NCBI RefSeq assembly: GCF_024343675.1
Contig: NZ_RJUD01000023.1
Span: 1 to 56,905, forward strand
Source: Lacihabitans sp. CS3-21
Lineage (GTDB): Bacteria; Bacteroidota; Bacteroidia; Cytophagales; Spirosomataceae
Length of the DNA stretch: 56,905 nt
Direction of reading: 5' to 3'
Shown here one piece after another: positions 1-7,949 of this stretch. Position 1 is the stretch's first letter, and the number at the start of each line of letters is the position of its first letter. The notes beneath the pieces were generated by a model, which saw only the letters and a program-made list of their open reading frames with translations, had not been told where the DNA came from and did not search any database. The position numbers were made by a program, and so were the translations under genes.

Positions 1-506
1 GTTTGATCAAACAATCGATGAAGTTCAGCCACAGGTCTATCATTATAACTTCCCAAAATAATTACTTTGGTTTCTATTGCCGCAAAAAACTCTACATCCA
101 TGTCTGTGAGCATGGTGGATTCGGTGGTAATGGCATCGCCTCTTTCTAAATCAATTTTTACAATTTTAATTTTCCGACTATCGGTCTCCTGTAAAAGACA
201 AAATAGATAATCTTCGGCCTTAAAATACTTAACTAATTGAAAAGTTACGCCCGGATCTATGGTATTTGTCCATTGACTTTTCAAATCTTTATCATATTTG
301 ACAAAATTCAATCTACCTTTTTTACCAAAAACTGAAACCTGAAAATTCATTAACAAAACACCATTGGTATCTAAAGAAACCACGCTGAAGTCATCCTCTA
401 GATTATTATCCAAAGGAATCTCAACATCCACTGATTCAACCAATTGGCCGATTGAATGATGCGAAAATGTAATAAAAACCAAAAATAAAGCGAAAAATAT
501 TTTCAT
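1..506 (-). CDS. Secreted hypothetical protein, 3' part beyond the window edge
   Basis: An open frame of about 168 codons starts at the ATG at 506-504 and runs off the left edge without a stop. The first 20 residues are a clear Sec signal peptide: MKIF, then a hydrophobic FFALFLVF stretch, ending near HSIGQ. The mature part is rich in beta-type residues with recurring aspartates and reads like the start of a secreted beta-propeller, but no family motif is visible, so the function is unknown. The start ATG overlaps the TGA of the upstream phosphoesterase (ATGA), so the two are probably translationally coupled at the end of the pyrB-nuoC-phosphoesterase unit. I am confident it is coding and not confident of any role. 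Confidence 0.7.
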   Translation of the reverse strand, partial: MKIFFALFLVFITFSHHSIGQLVESVDVEIPLDNNLEDDFSVVSLDTNGVLLMNFQVSVFGKKGRLNFVKYDKDLKSQWTNTIDPGVTFQLVKYFKAEDYLFCLLQETDSRKIKIVKIDLERGDAITTESTMLTDMDVEFFAAIETKVIILGSYNDRPVAELHRLFDQ

Positions 507-1000
507 CGTTTTCCTAGTTCTATCACTTCTAAATTCGTGATTTTAGATTGTTCTATTTGCATTCTAATCAATGTTCTTATCTGATGAAAACCATGCTTGC
601 CTGCTGCCCCAGGGTTTAAATATACCATGCCGTTGTTGGCTGGATCTTTAATTACTCTCAAAATATGGGAATGGCCACAAATAAACAAGTTTGGTTGATG
701 AAATTTAATGATTTTTTTTATTCTAGCCGAATATTTACCAGGCAAGCTACCAATATGCGTCATAAAAACTTTAAGGCCTTCAATTTCAAAAATTAAATCT
801 TCGGGGATTTCGTGTCTGAGTTCTTGGGTTTCAATGTTGCCAAATACAGCTTTAACTGGTTTAAAAGAAGTCAATTGATCTAATACCGATCTATCACCAA
901 TATCTCCCATATGCCATATCTCGTCACAGTTCTTGAAATGCTCAAATACGGCAGTATCTAAGTAGGAATGCGTGTCAGAAATGAGGCCAATGAGAGCCAT
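503..1000 (-). CDS. YfcE/MJ0936-type metallophosphoesterase
   Basis: This is a 165-aa calcineurin-like phosphoesterase of the small YfcE/MJ0936 family, cytosolic, acting on phosphodiesters with two metal ions. The metal-binding motifs occur in order: SDTH near residue 8, GDIGD near 32, GNIE near 54, THIG near 82 and GHSH near 110. Length and motif spacing fit the family. It follows nuoC by one base and its stop overlaps the start of the next gene. The natural substrate of such enzymes is usually unknown, so only the enzyme class is supported. Confidence 0.88.
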   Translation of the reverse strand: MALIGLISDTHSYLDTAVFEHFKNCDEIWHMGDIGDRSVLDQLTSFKPVKAVFGNIETQELRHEIPEDLIFEIEGLKVFMTHIGSLPGKYSARIKKIIKFHQPNLFICGHSHILRVIKDPANNGMVYLNPGAAGKHGFHQIRTLIRMQIEQSKITNLEVIELGKR

Positions 1001-1001
1001 T

Positions 1002-1499
1002 TTAGTATTTCACTTTTATACCGTGGTAGGCCTCTTGCTCTTCATAATCTTTTCTCATGGGATATCCGTGCCAATCGGCAGGAAGAAGAATTCTACGTAA
1101 ATCAGGATGATTATTGAATTTAACTCCAAAGAAATCATAGACTTCTCTTTCGTGCCAATTGGCTGTCTTCCAGACGCCTGAGACTGAATCAACAAGACCT
1201 TCGGCGTCTAAGTCCCTATCTATTTGCACTTTAAGAACGACAGATTTTTCGAAGGGAATTGAACTCAAATGATAAATCAAGTCAATTTTACCCGACTCAA
1301 CTCCATTGTCAATGGCCGTAATACAGTTTAAAAAATCAAAATAGAATAAAGGACTAGCATGTAGAAATTCACAAACAGGCAATAAATTTTCGGCCGACAG
1401 CAGTATAAAAGGCTGCTGAACATTCTCAATAAACTTGTTGTCTATTTTCAATTCAGAATTGATTTTCAAAGACACTTCACCACTTATTGAAAAATCCAT
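1002..1499 (-). CDS. nuoC: NADH-quinone oxidoreductase subunit C (NuoC, 30 kDa subunit)
   Basis: A 165-aa NuoC, a peripheral-arm subunit of respiratory complex I. The family signature is visible near residues 115-140: EREVYDFFGV, then HPDLRRILLP, followed by the usual C-terminal YPMRKDY. The frame stays open 34 codons further upstream, but that extension lies inside pyrB and is not NuoC-like, so I place the start at the ATG at 1499-1497, 4 bases after the pyrB stop. No other nuo gene is near: the next gene is a phosphoesterase and not nuoD. NuoC has therefore separated from the usual nuo cluster, or a second copy exists elsewhere. Confidence 0.9.
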   Translation of the reverse strand: MDFSISGEVSLKINSELKIDNKFIENVQQPFILLSAENLLPVCEFLHASPLFYFDFLNCITAIDNGVESGKIDLIYHLSSIPFEKSVVLKVQIDRDLDAEGLVDSVSGVWKTANWHEREVYDFFGVKFNNHPDLRRILLPADWHGYPMRKDYEEQEAYHGIKVKY

Positions 1500-1503
1500 T
1501 TTG

Positions 1504-2427
1504 TTAATTTTTTTGAGCCAAAAGAAACATAACCGCCATTCTAACTGCCACTCCGTTCTCCACCTGATCCAATATAATGGAATGATTTGAATCCGCAGCA
1601 TCTGAGCTCAGTTCTACTCCCCTATTTATTGGTCCTGGATGCATTAGGACAATTTCTCTATTTAACTCGTCTAGGATATTTTTGTTTATCCCAAAATACA
1701 GAGAATATTCTCTTAAAGATGGAAAATATTTCAGTTGCTGTCTTTCCAATTGAATTCTCAACACATTGGCCACATCGCACCAAGCCAAGGCTTCACGAAC
1801 ATTTTCAAAAACTTGAACGCCTAGAGAAGTCAAATATTTAGGTATTAAAGTCTTTGGACCGCATACTCTAACATCTGCACCCATCTTTTGTAAACAAAAT
1901 ATATTAGAAAGGGCTACTCTTGAATGAAGAATATCTCCGATAATTGCAATTTTTTTCCCACTCAAATCACCGATTTTTTCTTGCATCGAGAAAGCATCCA
2001 ATAGTGCCTGAGTAGGATGCTCATGGGTACCATCACCTGCATTTACAATATTGGCTTTTATTTTATTTGAAAGAAAATGTGGAGCACCTGGACTGCTATG
2101 CCTCATAACCACCATATCCACTTTCATAGCCAATATGTTGTTAACAGTATCCAGTAAGGTCTCCCCTTTTTTCACAGAACTACCTGCTGAAGTAAAATTT
2201 ATGGTATCTGCTGAAAGCCTTTTTTCTGCTAATTCGAAGGATAATCTAGTACGGGTAGAGTTTTCAAAAAAGAGATTGGCTATTGTTATGTCTCTGAGAG
2301 AAGGAACTTTTTTGATCGGCCTATTGATGACTTCTTTAAATTCTTTCGCCGTTTCAAGTATTAAATTAATATCGTTTTCTGTGATATTTTTTATTCCTAA
2401 TAAATGTCGCGTACTTAGAGAATCCAT
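1504..2427 (-). CDS. pyrB: Aspartate carbamoyltransferase catalytic subunit
   Basis: PyrB (307 aa) condenses carbamoyl phosphate with aspartate in pyrimidine synthesis, in the cytosol. The carbamoyl-phosphate site FENSTRTRLSFE lies near residues 54-65. HEHPTQALLDAF near 137 and MHPGPINRG near 263 are the other hallmark motifs. The length is normal for the catalytic chain. No pyrI regulatory chain follows; instead nuoC begins 4 bases after the stop. The promoter upstream is a TACTTTTG element about 20 bases from the start. I see no pyrimidine attenuator. Confidence 0.96.
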   Translation of the reverse strand: MDSLSTRHLLGIKNITENDINLILETAKEFKEVINRPIKKVPSLRDITIANLFFENSTRTRLSFELAEKRLSADTINFTSAGSSVKKGETLLDTVNNILAMKVDMVVMRHSSPGAPHFLSNKIKANIVNAGDGTHEHPTQALLDAFSMQEKIGDLSGKKIAIIGDILHSRVALSNIFCLQKMGADVRVCGPKTLIPKYLTSLGVQVFENVREALAWCDVANVLRIQLERQQLKYFPSLREYSLYFGINKNILDELNREIVLMHPGPINRGVELSSDAADSNHSIILDQVENGVAVRMAVMFLLAQKN

Positions 2428-2445
2428 CTATGATTAATAATTTTA

Positions 2446-2453
2446 CAAAAGTA
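2446..2453 (-). promoter_or_regulatory. Putative -7 promoter element of pyrB
   Basis: On the minus strand this reads TACTTTTG, matching the Bacteroidota -7 consensus TAnnTTTG, 19 bases before the pyrB ATG. No clear TTTG -33 element is seen at the expected distance, so this is tentative. Confidence 0.4.
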
Positions 2454-2493
2454 ACAATTATTAAATATTTAGGAGAAAAAACACTCATTAAAA

Positions 2494-3687
2494 TCAATAA
2501 TTCTTCAAATCTAGCATTTTGGCGAATACCAAAGATTTAGCTCCAAAAATTTTGGCTTTCTCACCCATAGGCGAAATGAGCACTTTGAGATTTTTCTTAA
2601 AGTCTGTTAAACAGTACTTATTTATAGCCTGATTTAGTGTAGAAACGATAAGTTCACCTGCTTTGGTCATGATACCGTCGATTATTATAACCTCCGGATT
2701 AAACATATGAATGGCAATAGATAAGCCTTTACCCAATTCCCGGCCAATGTCAAAAATCAAGTCAATACAAAACTCATCACCTCTTAATGCCGCTTCTATG
2801 ACATCTTCAAGGGATATTTCACCTTTTTTCAAGGAAAGCGTAGAAGTTTTTCCTTCTGCCAATCCTTGTTTGGCTTTATTTATCAATGCTAAAGCAGAAG
2901 CAACTGTTTCTAGGCAACCTTTTTTTCCACAATGACACAATGCACCGTCAGGTTTGATTTGTATATGACCCAATTCTCCAGCAAATCCATCAGCCCCTCG
3001 TATTATTTGCCCATTACACATAATGCCGAGTCCAATACCCCAATCTAGATTAATCAACAATACATTTTCCTTATTTTTAGCCAATCCAAAATGATGCTCT
3101 CCCAACATCGAGGCTTGTGTATCATGCGTAATAAAGGTAGGAATATTCAAATAATCTTCTAAAACAGCATCAAGAGACAGGTTATTTTGGTTGTGGTGGG
3201 GATAGGTATAATTAAGTCCTTTTTCAATACTCAATAAACCTGGTGAAGATATTCCCACAGCCCAAACTTCACTTTTACCGATAAAAATTTCTGTTTCTAA
3301 TTTTAATTTCTCCACAATATCAACAGCATTGATGTCTGTAGGGGATGAGCTTTGTCTTAGAATTTCGTTTCTAAGATTCAATAAATAAAAATTTGTTTCA
3401 TAAATATTGATGTCAACAATTACACAAAGATTTTTATTCGGATTTAAATCGAACAAGCTAGGCCTGCGTCCAGATTTAGTTTTTGAAGCTCCTACTTCAA
3501 GAATCCACTCTTCTTTAATCAATTCATTGATGTATACAGTAATAGAAGGTACACTCGTATGAAGTTTCTTGGCCAATTGGGCTATGGTAATTGCACCTGA
3601 AGCATAGATTTCACGAAGAATCTCAACGATGTATTGATTTTTCTTTATTTCTACAACAGAAGAGAACGGTTCAGCTAATGGCTCCAT
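2494..3687 (-). CDS. ROK-family transcriptional regulator (NagC/Mlc/XylR type)
   Basis: This 397-aa protein has a winged helix-turn-helix in about residues 18-70 (ASGAITIAQLAKKL followed by a recognition helix) and a ROK sugar-kinase-like domain after residue 85. The ROK hallmarks are present: a glycine-rich ATP loop (INLDWGIGLGI), the GELGHI segment with the conserved His, and the CHCGKKGCLE zinc cluster near residue 253. Such proteins repress sugar uptake or catabolism genes and respond to a sugar or sugar phosphate. The first acidic/glycine motif reads DWGIG where sugar kinases have DxGxT, consistent with a regulator more than a kinase. It is last in a minus-strand run after a secreted beta-propeller gene; the effector is unknown. 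Confidence 0.85.
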   Translation of the reverse strand: MEPLAEPFSSVVEIKKNQYIVEILREIYASGAITIAQLAKKLHTSVPSITVYINELIKEEWILEVGASKTKSGRRPSLFDLNPNKNLCVIVDINIYETNFYLLNLRNEILRQSSSPTDINAVDIVEKLKLETEIFIGKSEVWAVGISSPGLLSIEKGLNYTYPHHNQNNLSLDAVLEDYLNIPTFITHDTQASMLGEHHFGLAKNKENVLLINLDWGIGLGIMCNGQIIRGADGFAGELGHIQIKPDGALCHCGKKGCLETVASALALINKAKQGLAEGKTSTLSLKKGEISLEDVIEAALRGDEFCIDLIFDIGRELGKGLSIAIHMFNPEVIIIDGIMTKAGELIVSTLNQAINKYCLTDFKKNLKVLISPMGEKAKIFGAKSLVFAKMLDLKNY

Positions 3688-3730
3688 AATTTACACTTAA
3701 GCGGCTAATTAAATATTAATAGTAAACTTA

Positions 3731-5029
3731 TTAAAAATCTTCAATAACTTTCAAAAAATGAATGCCTTTTGAAGTATTTATCCTTGAAGCCTGTTTTTCT
3801 ACCTTTGGGTTTAGACCAGCTGAAAATTTGTAAAAATCAATACCAGCACTAGGTTTTCCAAAATCTAAATACTGAAAAAAACTAATGGCAAAATTCTTCC
3901 CTGTTTTGTCAAAACTCAAACCAGAAGGCAATATGCCGTTTAATAGTAAATTATTTTTATTCGTTAAAGTACCATCTGGAGACAGATCTAGAACCGACAA
4001 CGAGGACTTACCAGTGGTTCTTTCATTAATCGGATACTCGAATGACTTTTTAGCGTTGGTTACCAATACACTATTCCCTTCAGGATTAATAGTCATTGCT
4101 GTGGGGTTTTCTTCAACAAAAGCTTTGGAAATGAGTGAATGGCTCCCTTGATCCTCTAAATTAAACTTAATCACAAATACTTGACCATTTGCGGCCTCAG
4201 GACTTATTGGATTATGCGTATCTAACACCAAAAAATACTTACCATTGTTGGTAAAAAGACCAGTTTTGGGTAATCCATCCAATTTTATAGTACTACCAGA
4301 TTGTTCCAGTCTGATAATCTTTTGAGAAGGTCCGTCTTTGATAATTTTCACAAGACCAATTTCTTTGGTATCCTGTTTTATATAGACCAAATAATCCTCT
4401 TTTGGGTGCCAAATAACATCCGATACAGCTCCATTTGCCATTTGAGAAGGCTTTGCAATTACTCTGATAGGTTTTCCGAATTCATTCAATTCAAATATCT
4501 GCAATTCTTGATTATAACCTTCAGCAGCTACGGCCAAATACTCATTGTTTTTACTAAGAGCAATGGCTTTGGGATTTAATGCAACGGGGAATCTGTAATC
4601 GGGTTTGAGATTTCTTAGATTGGAAATATCTATTACACTAACATAACCACCATCTGGTAAGCCTGCAAAAGAGGCTGCCTTCTCATCTTTTTTTAGTGGC
4701 CCTTTTGATTCAAGAACATAACACAGTCGATTATCTGACTTGAGAGCAATCGACTTAAAATTGTCCATTACCGAGTTTGAAACAATTTGCTCTGAGTTAT
4801 TATATGAATCCTCATATTGGAGTGGAAACATAAAAGACCCCATTTTGTCTAGTCCAGCTTTATCAATTTTTTTTGTAGTGTAGCTGAATGAACCAAAATC
4901 AGAATCCTGAAGATAAATAAGACCTTTAGCGTCAAAATTGATCGTTTGGGCAGAAACTGAACAACAGGAAATCAATATAAATAAAAAATTCTTCAAAATC
5001 TTTAAATTAAAACTTATCAAAATTAACAA
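3731..5029 (-). CDS. Secreted beta-propeller protein (lactonase/YncE-like)
   Basis: A 432-aa protein with an N-terminal signal peptide (hydrophobic FLFILISCC, cleavage expected after SVSAQ near residue 28). The rest is a chain of WD/YVTN-like repeats, for example SKNNEYLAVAAEG, HPKEDYLVYI, TNNGKYFLVLD, NPEGNSVLVTN and SPDGTLTN, each pairing a 'position in sequence plus Asn/Asp-Gly' turn with a hydrophobic strand. This fits a seven-bladed propeller of the lactonase/YncE type, exported to the periplasm or surface. It overlaps the end of the Dabb gene by 7 bases, so the two are probably coupled. No catalytic residues can be assigned. Confidence 0.65.
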   Translation of the reverse strand: MLILISFNLKILKNFLFILISCCSVSAQTINFDAKGLIYLQDSDFGSFSYTTKKIDKAGLDKMGSFMFPLQYEDSYNNSEQIVSNSVMDNFKSIALKSDNRLCYVLESKGPLKKDEKAASFAGLPDGGYVSVIDISNLRNLKPDYRFPVALNPKAIALSKNNEYLAVAAEGYNQELQIFELNEFGKPIRVIAKPSQMANGAVSDVIWHPKEDYLVYIKQDTKEIGLVKIIKDGPSQKIIRLEQSGSTIKLDGLPKTGLFTNNGKYFLVLDTHNPISPEAANGQVFVIKFNLEDQGSHSLISKAFVEENPTAMTINPEGNSVLVTNAKKSFEYPINERTTGKSSLSVLDLSPDGTLTNKNNLLLNGILPSGLSFDKTGKNFAISFFQYLDFGKPSAGIDFYKFSAGLNPKVEKQASRINTSKGIHFLKVIEDF

Positions 5030-5337
5030 GCGTCATATACTTTCACCCTATCCCAGAGCGAGGAACATTTTGCGATAAAAGCGTGATGGTCAGGATGGTC
5101 TTGGTATATATCTTGATTGGCAGCGGTATCAAAAACGAAAGTAATACTAAAATCATAAGTGTTATCAATAACCTCGCGGTCTGTTGGTGCAGCCTGTCCT
5201 ACGTAAGCATCGCCAATTTCAGCGATTTTTGATAATTCTAATAAACCCTCATGTAACTGCTTTCTGTGGGCTTCGTTTTCTTTTTCTTTTAGCCAAAAAA
5301 ATACAGTATGAACAAATCCTGTTTTTAAATTTCCCAT
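5023..5337 (-). CDS. Dabb (stress-responsive A/B barrel) domain protein
   Basis: This 104-aa protein is a single Dabb domain, a dimeric ferredoxin-like alpha/beta barrel. The family pattern is visible: an opening HTVFFWLKE strand with the conserved His, a helix with LHEGLLEL, a central GDAYVGQ, the DFSITFVFD strand and the typical YQDHPDHHAFI near residue 80, ending with the W-x-x-V-x-VYD strand. It is cytosolic with no signal peptide. It starts 3 bases after the preceding hydrolase gene and overlaps the propeller gene. Related domains include small lyases and mono-oxygenase-like proteins; no specific reaction can be assigned. Confidence 0.85.
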   Translation of the reverse strand: MGNLKTGFVHTVFFWLKEKENEAHRKQLHEGLLELSKIAEIGDAYVGQAAPTDREVIDNTYDFSITFVFDTAANQDIYQDHPDHHAFIAKCSSLWDRVKVYDAC

Positions 5338-5339
5338 GG

Positions 5340-6533
5340 TTAATTTTTATAAGTATTAAATAAATCTAATGTTCCTAAAAGAAAAAACTGTATTGACGAA
5401 CCGTGTGTACCTCCCCCTACTTTCTCCAACGTCACCTGACTTGAACCTTTCGCCGTCATACCCTTTTGAGCTGATTCAGAGTTAAAAAACGGCACAAAAG
5501 TGTCAGCATCTCCATGATATAACCTAGTCGGAACTTTTGATTTCCATTCCGTTATATCATTATCTTTGATGGCTTCGAGCCATTTAGTTTCGGTTTTGTT
5601 TTTAAGTCCAGCCACAAAGGTCGGGTTTAAAATTTCATTAAAACTTTTAGAAATGGTCACGTTTTGCTTGTTGATTTTGATATCAGAAGCATAGGGCTCT
5701 GCAAAATAATCTGTAACGGGCCTATTGAACCCATAAAGTCTATCATATGTCAACAAAACCCAAATATAAGAACGATTATTCGTAGATTCTCCACTTGTTT
5801 TAGAATTTATAAACGACTCCAAAGTTTTGGTTTTATCATAGGCTCCTGCACCGCAGCTAGAAGCTTTCAAAGTGAATTGAGAACTATATTTTTCTTCAAT
5901 CAATTTTTGAGTAGCCAATGTGGCATAACCACCTTCTGAATAGCCAGCCATCAAGAGATTGTTGTTCCAATTTATACCTTCTTTTTTGATAAATTCTTTT
6001 ACTGCCAAAAGAAAATCTACATTCGCCTGGGCCAACCCTGTTTTGTGTTCGTAAGGGTGCGGATAATTCTGGGAATCACCATAACCTAGGTAATCAGGCA
6101 TGGCGATAATCAAACCTGTAGAAGCAAAAAACTGACCTAATGCACTCTCTGACTGCTGATTAAAGTAAGAGGGAGCTTGGCTATTATCAGAAATTGTCCC
6201 ATGCTGAACGCTTCCTAGAGCCAAAGGCTCTGTTAAGTCTGTAGGTATAATAATTGCTCCAGAGGCTGTAATTTGAGTGCCCTCAGGAGTTTTGGTCAAA
6301 TAGGAAATTTTATGAAGACTAATTCCTGACCTCACTAAAAAGGACACTTGAGCACTTTGTGCACCAAAAACCGAAGAAAGTGTGGTTAAGAATTCTGCTT
6401 TCGAATATTTTTTTACTTCTGAGGAAGAAACCAAATAATTATCATACTCAAGAACATCGTCTTTTTCGCAAGAAACAAAAAACACCAAAACAAAAAATAG
6501 CCACTTCAAATCAAATTTCATTTCCAATCTCAT
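5340..6533 (-). CDS. Lipoprotein alpha/beta hydrolase (secretory lipase/esterase-like)
   Basis: A 397-aa envelope hydrolase. The N-terminus is a lipoprotein signal (hydrophobic LFFVLVFFVSC, acylated Cys at residue 22), so it is anchored in a membrane facing outwards. The catalytic triad is readable: nucleophile in GYSEGGYATL (Ser near 199), acid in YHGDADTFVPF (near 342) and His in GGGTHGSS (near 375). This order matches secretory lipases and cephalosporin esterase-like hydrolases. Two ATGs are possible (6533 or 6521), and both keep the lipobox. It lies 51 bases after the MarR gene, so MarR may control it. Confidence 0.8.
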   Translation of the reverse strand: MRLEMKFDLKWLFFVLVFFVSCEKDDVLEYDNYLVSSSEVKKYSKAEFLTTLSSVFGAQSAQVSFLVRSGISLHKISYLTKTPEGTQITASGAIIIPTDLTEPLALGSVQHGTISDNSQAPSYFNQQSESALGQFFASTGLIIAMPDYLGYGDSQNYPHPYEHKTGLAQANVDFLLAVKEFIKKEGINWNNNLLMAGYSEGGYATLATQKLIEEKYSSQFTLKASSCGAGAYDKTKTLESFINSKTSGESTNNRSYIWVLLTYDRLYGFNRPVTDYFAEPYASDIKINKQNVTISKSFNEILNPTFVAGLKNKTETKWLEAIKDNDITEWKSKVPTRLYHGDADTFVPFFNSESAQKGMTAKGSSQVTLEKVGGGTHGSSIQFFLLGTLDLFNTYKN

Positions 6534-6584
6534 TTTTATTAATATTTTTAATTCTTCAACGCTCTATACAAACGTGGATTGTAT

Positions 6585-7037
6585 TTAGTTTCTCAATTTG
6601 TCCAATAAGCTATTCAATTCCTCAAATTCAGCGTCATTCAGCTTATTCATGTCTTTTTCAATACCATTGATTGATTTGGTTACTTCTTCTAAAAAGCTTT
6701 TACCTTTTGGTGTTATTTTCACATCACATGCTCTGCGATTTCCTACTTTTTGATCACGACTTACATATCCTTTGGCAAAAAGTTTATCTACAAGTCTTGA
6801 TGCATTGGACATTTTATCGAGCATTCTGTCAATAATCTCATTTATGGTAATCGGCTGGTCTTTTTGACCATTCAGAATCCGCAAAACATTGTATTGCTGA
6901 ATGCTTATATCAAACTTCTTAAGATATTTATTTTGCTTAAAATGAATCCAATTATTCGTAAACATGATATTGACCAATGTTTTCTCGTAATTGCTTTTAA
7001 AAGGCTTGGTTTGTTTTATTTCCTGTTCTAAACTCAT
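6585..7037 (-). CDS. MarR-family transcriptional regulator
   Basis: A 150-aa winged-helix regulator. The core runs from about residue 45 (ISIQQYNVLRIL), through the recognition part (ITINEIIDRMLDKMSNASRLVDKL) to the wing (GYVSRDQKVGNRRACDVKIT), with flanking helices that form the dimer. I use the ATG at 7037; the frame continues to a TTG at 7055, but that adds only six residues and has no support. Just upstream, between this gene and the divergent maf, lies a palindrome (7072-7094) of the size MarR dimers bind. The likely targets are itself and the hydrolase operon downstream; the ligand is unknown. Confidence 0.88.
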   Translation of the reverse strand: MSLEQEIKQTKPFKSNYEKTLVNIMFTNNWIHFKQNKYLKKFDISIQQYNVLRILNGQKDQPITINEIIDRMLDKMSNASRLVDKLFAKGYVSRDQKVGNRRACDVKITPKGKSFLEEVTKSINGIEKDMNKLNDAEFEELNSLLDKLRN

Positions 7038-7071
7038 ACTTTTGCATTTTGACAAAGGCTAAATAAATGTA

Positions 7072-7094
7072 TTTACATATATTACAAATGTAAA
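7072..7094. promoter_or_regulatory. Palindrome, candidate MarR operator
   Basis: Perfect 7-bp arms TTTACAT and ATGTAAA are separated by 9 bases, in the 87-bp space between the divergent marR-type gene and maf. A third half-site, ATGTA, precedes it, giving ATGTATTTACAT. The centre lies 46 bases from the MarR start. Binding by this MarR is inferred from position and symmetry only. Confidence 0.45.
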
Positions 7095-7124
7095 ATATTT
7101 TTTCAAGCCAAGAAAATATATTCG

Positions 7125-7703
7125 ATGAAACTTACTAAAAAGCTGATATTAGGGTCAAATTCGCCAAGGAGGAAGGAAATACTTAGCTCAGCAGGCTTTG
7201 ATTTTGAAGTGATTGTAAGGCCAACTTCAGAGGAATTTGACCCGATTACCCACTTTGAAAAAGTGCCTGAATTATTGGCGAGAAAGAAAGCTGAATGTTT
7301 TGAAGATTTTGATGAAAACTATCTAATTTTAACGGCTGATACAGTGGTAGTTTTAGAAAACAGAATCATCAATAAGCCTCAAAACGAAAATGAAGCTTTT
7401 GAAATGCTATCAAGTTTAAGTGGCAAAAAGCATGAAGTTGTGTCTGGTGTTTGTATAAAAAACGGGATTGACTATCAAAGCTTTATTGATATCACAAGTG
7501 TAACTTTTGAGGAACTTACCGAAGCCGAAATTTGGTTTTACATAAAAAACTTTCATCCTTTAGACAAAGCGGGGGCTTATGGTGTCCAAGATTTTATAGG
7601 GATGATTGGAATTCCTAAAATTGAAGGTTCATTTTATACAGTAATGGGATTACCTATACACCTCATTTACAAAGCTTTACAGCCTTACATTATTTTTGAA
7701 TGA
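7125..7703 (+). CDS. maf: Maf-family nucleotide pyrophosphatase
   Basis: A 192-aa Maf protein, which hydrolyses dTTP/UTP or modified nucleotides to the monophosphate and pyrophosphate (house-cleaning). The family opening LGSNSPRRKEIL is at residues 9-20, and the catalytic Asp is in LTADTVVV near 70. GKKHEVVSGVCI near 104 and DKAGAYGVQDF near 148 are the other conserved blocks. The length is standard. It is the first gene of a tight plus-strand run; its stop overlaps the start of the next gene by ATGA. Confidence 0.93.
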   Translation: MKLTKKLILGSNSPRRKEILSSAGFDFEVIVRPTSEEFDPITHFEKVPELLARKKAECFEDFDENYLILTADTVVVLENRIINKPQNENEAFEMLSSLSGKKHEVVSGVCIKNGIDYQSFIDITSVTFEELTEAEIWFYIKNFHPLDKAGAYGVQDFIGMIGIPKIEGSFYTVMGLPIHLIYKALQPYIIFE

Positions 7704-7945
7704 AAGACGACATTACGATATTTTTGAACGAACAAGACGACAAAGTTTATGTTCGTGTGCCTGATGACAAAGAGACACATTTTGAACTTCAAAATCTCTC
7801 AGGCCGCATTTTGCAAGAGGCTACCCATGACAAAAGCCTTCATGATTTTGATTTAACTGGACTTGACGATGGAATTTATTTTGTCCTAGTAAATCAAGGA
7901 AGTTTAATAAGGTCTAAAAAAATAGTTAAAGGCTATCACCCATAA
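7700..7945 (+). CDS. Leaderless 81-aa protein resembling a T9SS C-terminal sorting domain
   Basis: This small protein has no signal peptide or membrane segment. Its sequence follows the layout of type A T9SS sorting domains: a strand with FELQNLSGRILQ, then DFDLTGLDDGIYFV, then SKKIVKGYHP. In those domains the pattern is L-x-G, 'L-x-GLxxGIYFV' and 'KKIVK'. Such domains normally sit at the end of a long secreted protein; here one stands alone behind maf, coupled by an ATGA overlap and followed 4 bases later by a nucleotidase gene. Either it is a detached remnant or a small beta-protein with a cytosolic role. The coding call is firm and the role is unknown. Confidence 0.75.
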   Translation: MKDDITIFLNEQDDKVYVRVPDDKETHFELQNLSGRILQEATHDKSLHDFDLTGLDDGIYFVLVNQGSLIRSKKIVKGYHP

Positions 7946-7949
7946 GAAA

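Noticed and set aside
1500-1601. N-terminal extension of NuoC
   Set aside because: It lies within the pyrB coding end and is rich in Trp and Arg, unlike any NuoC.
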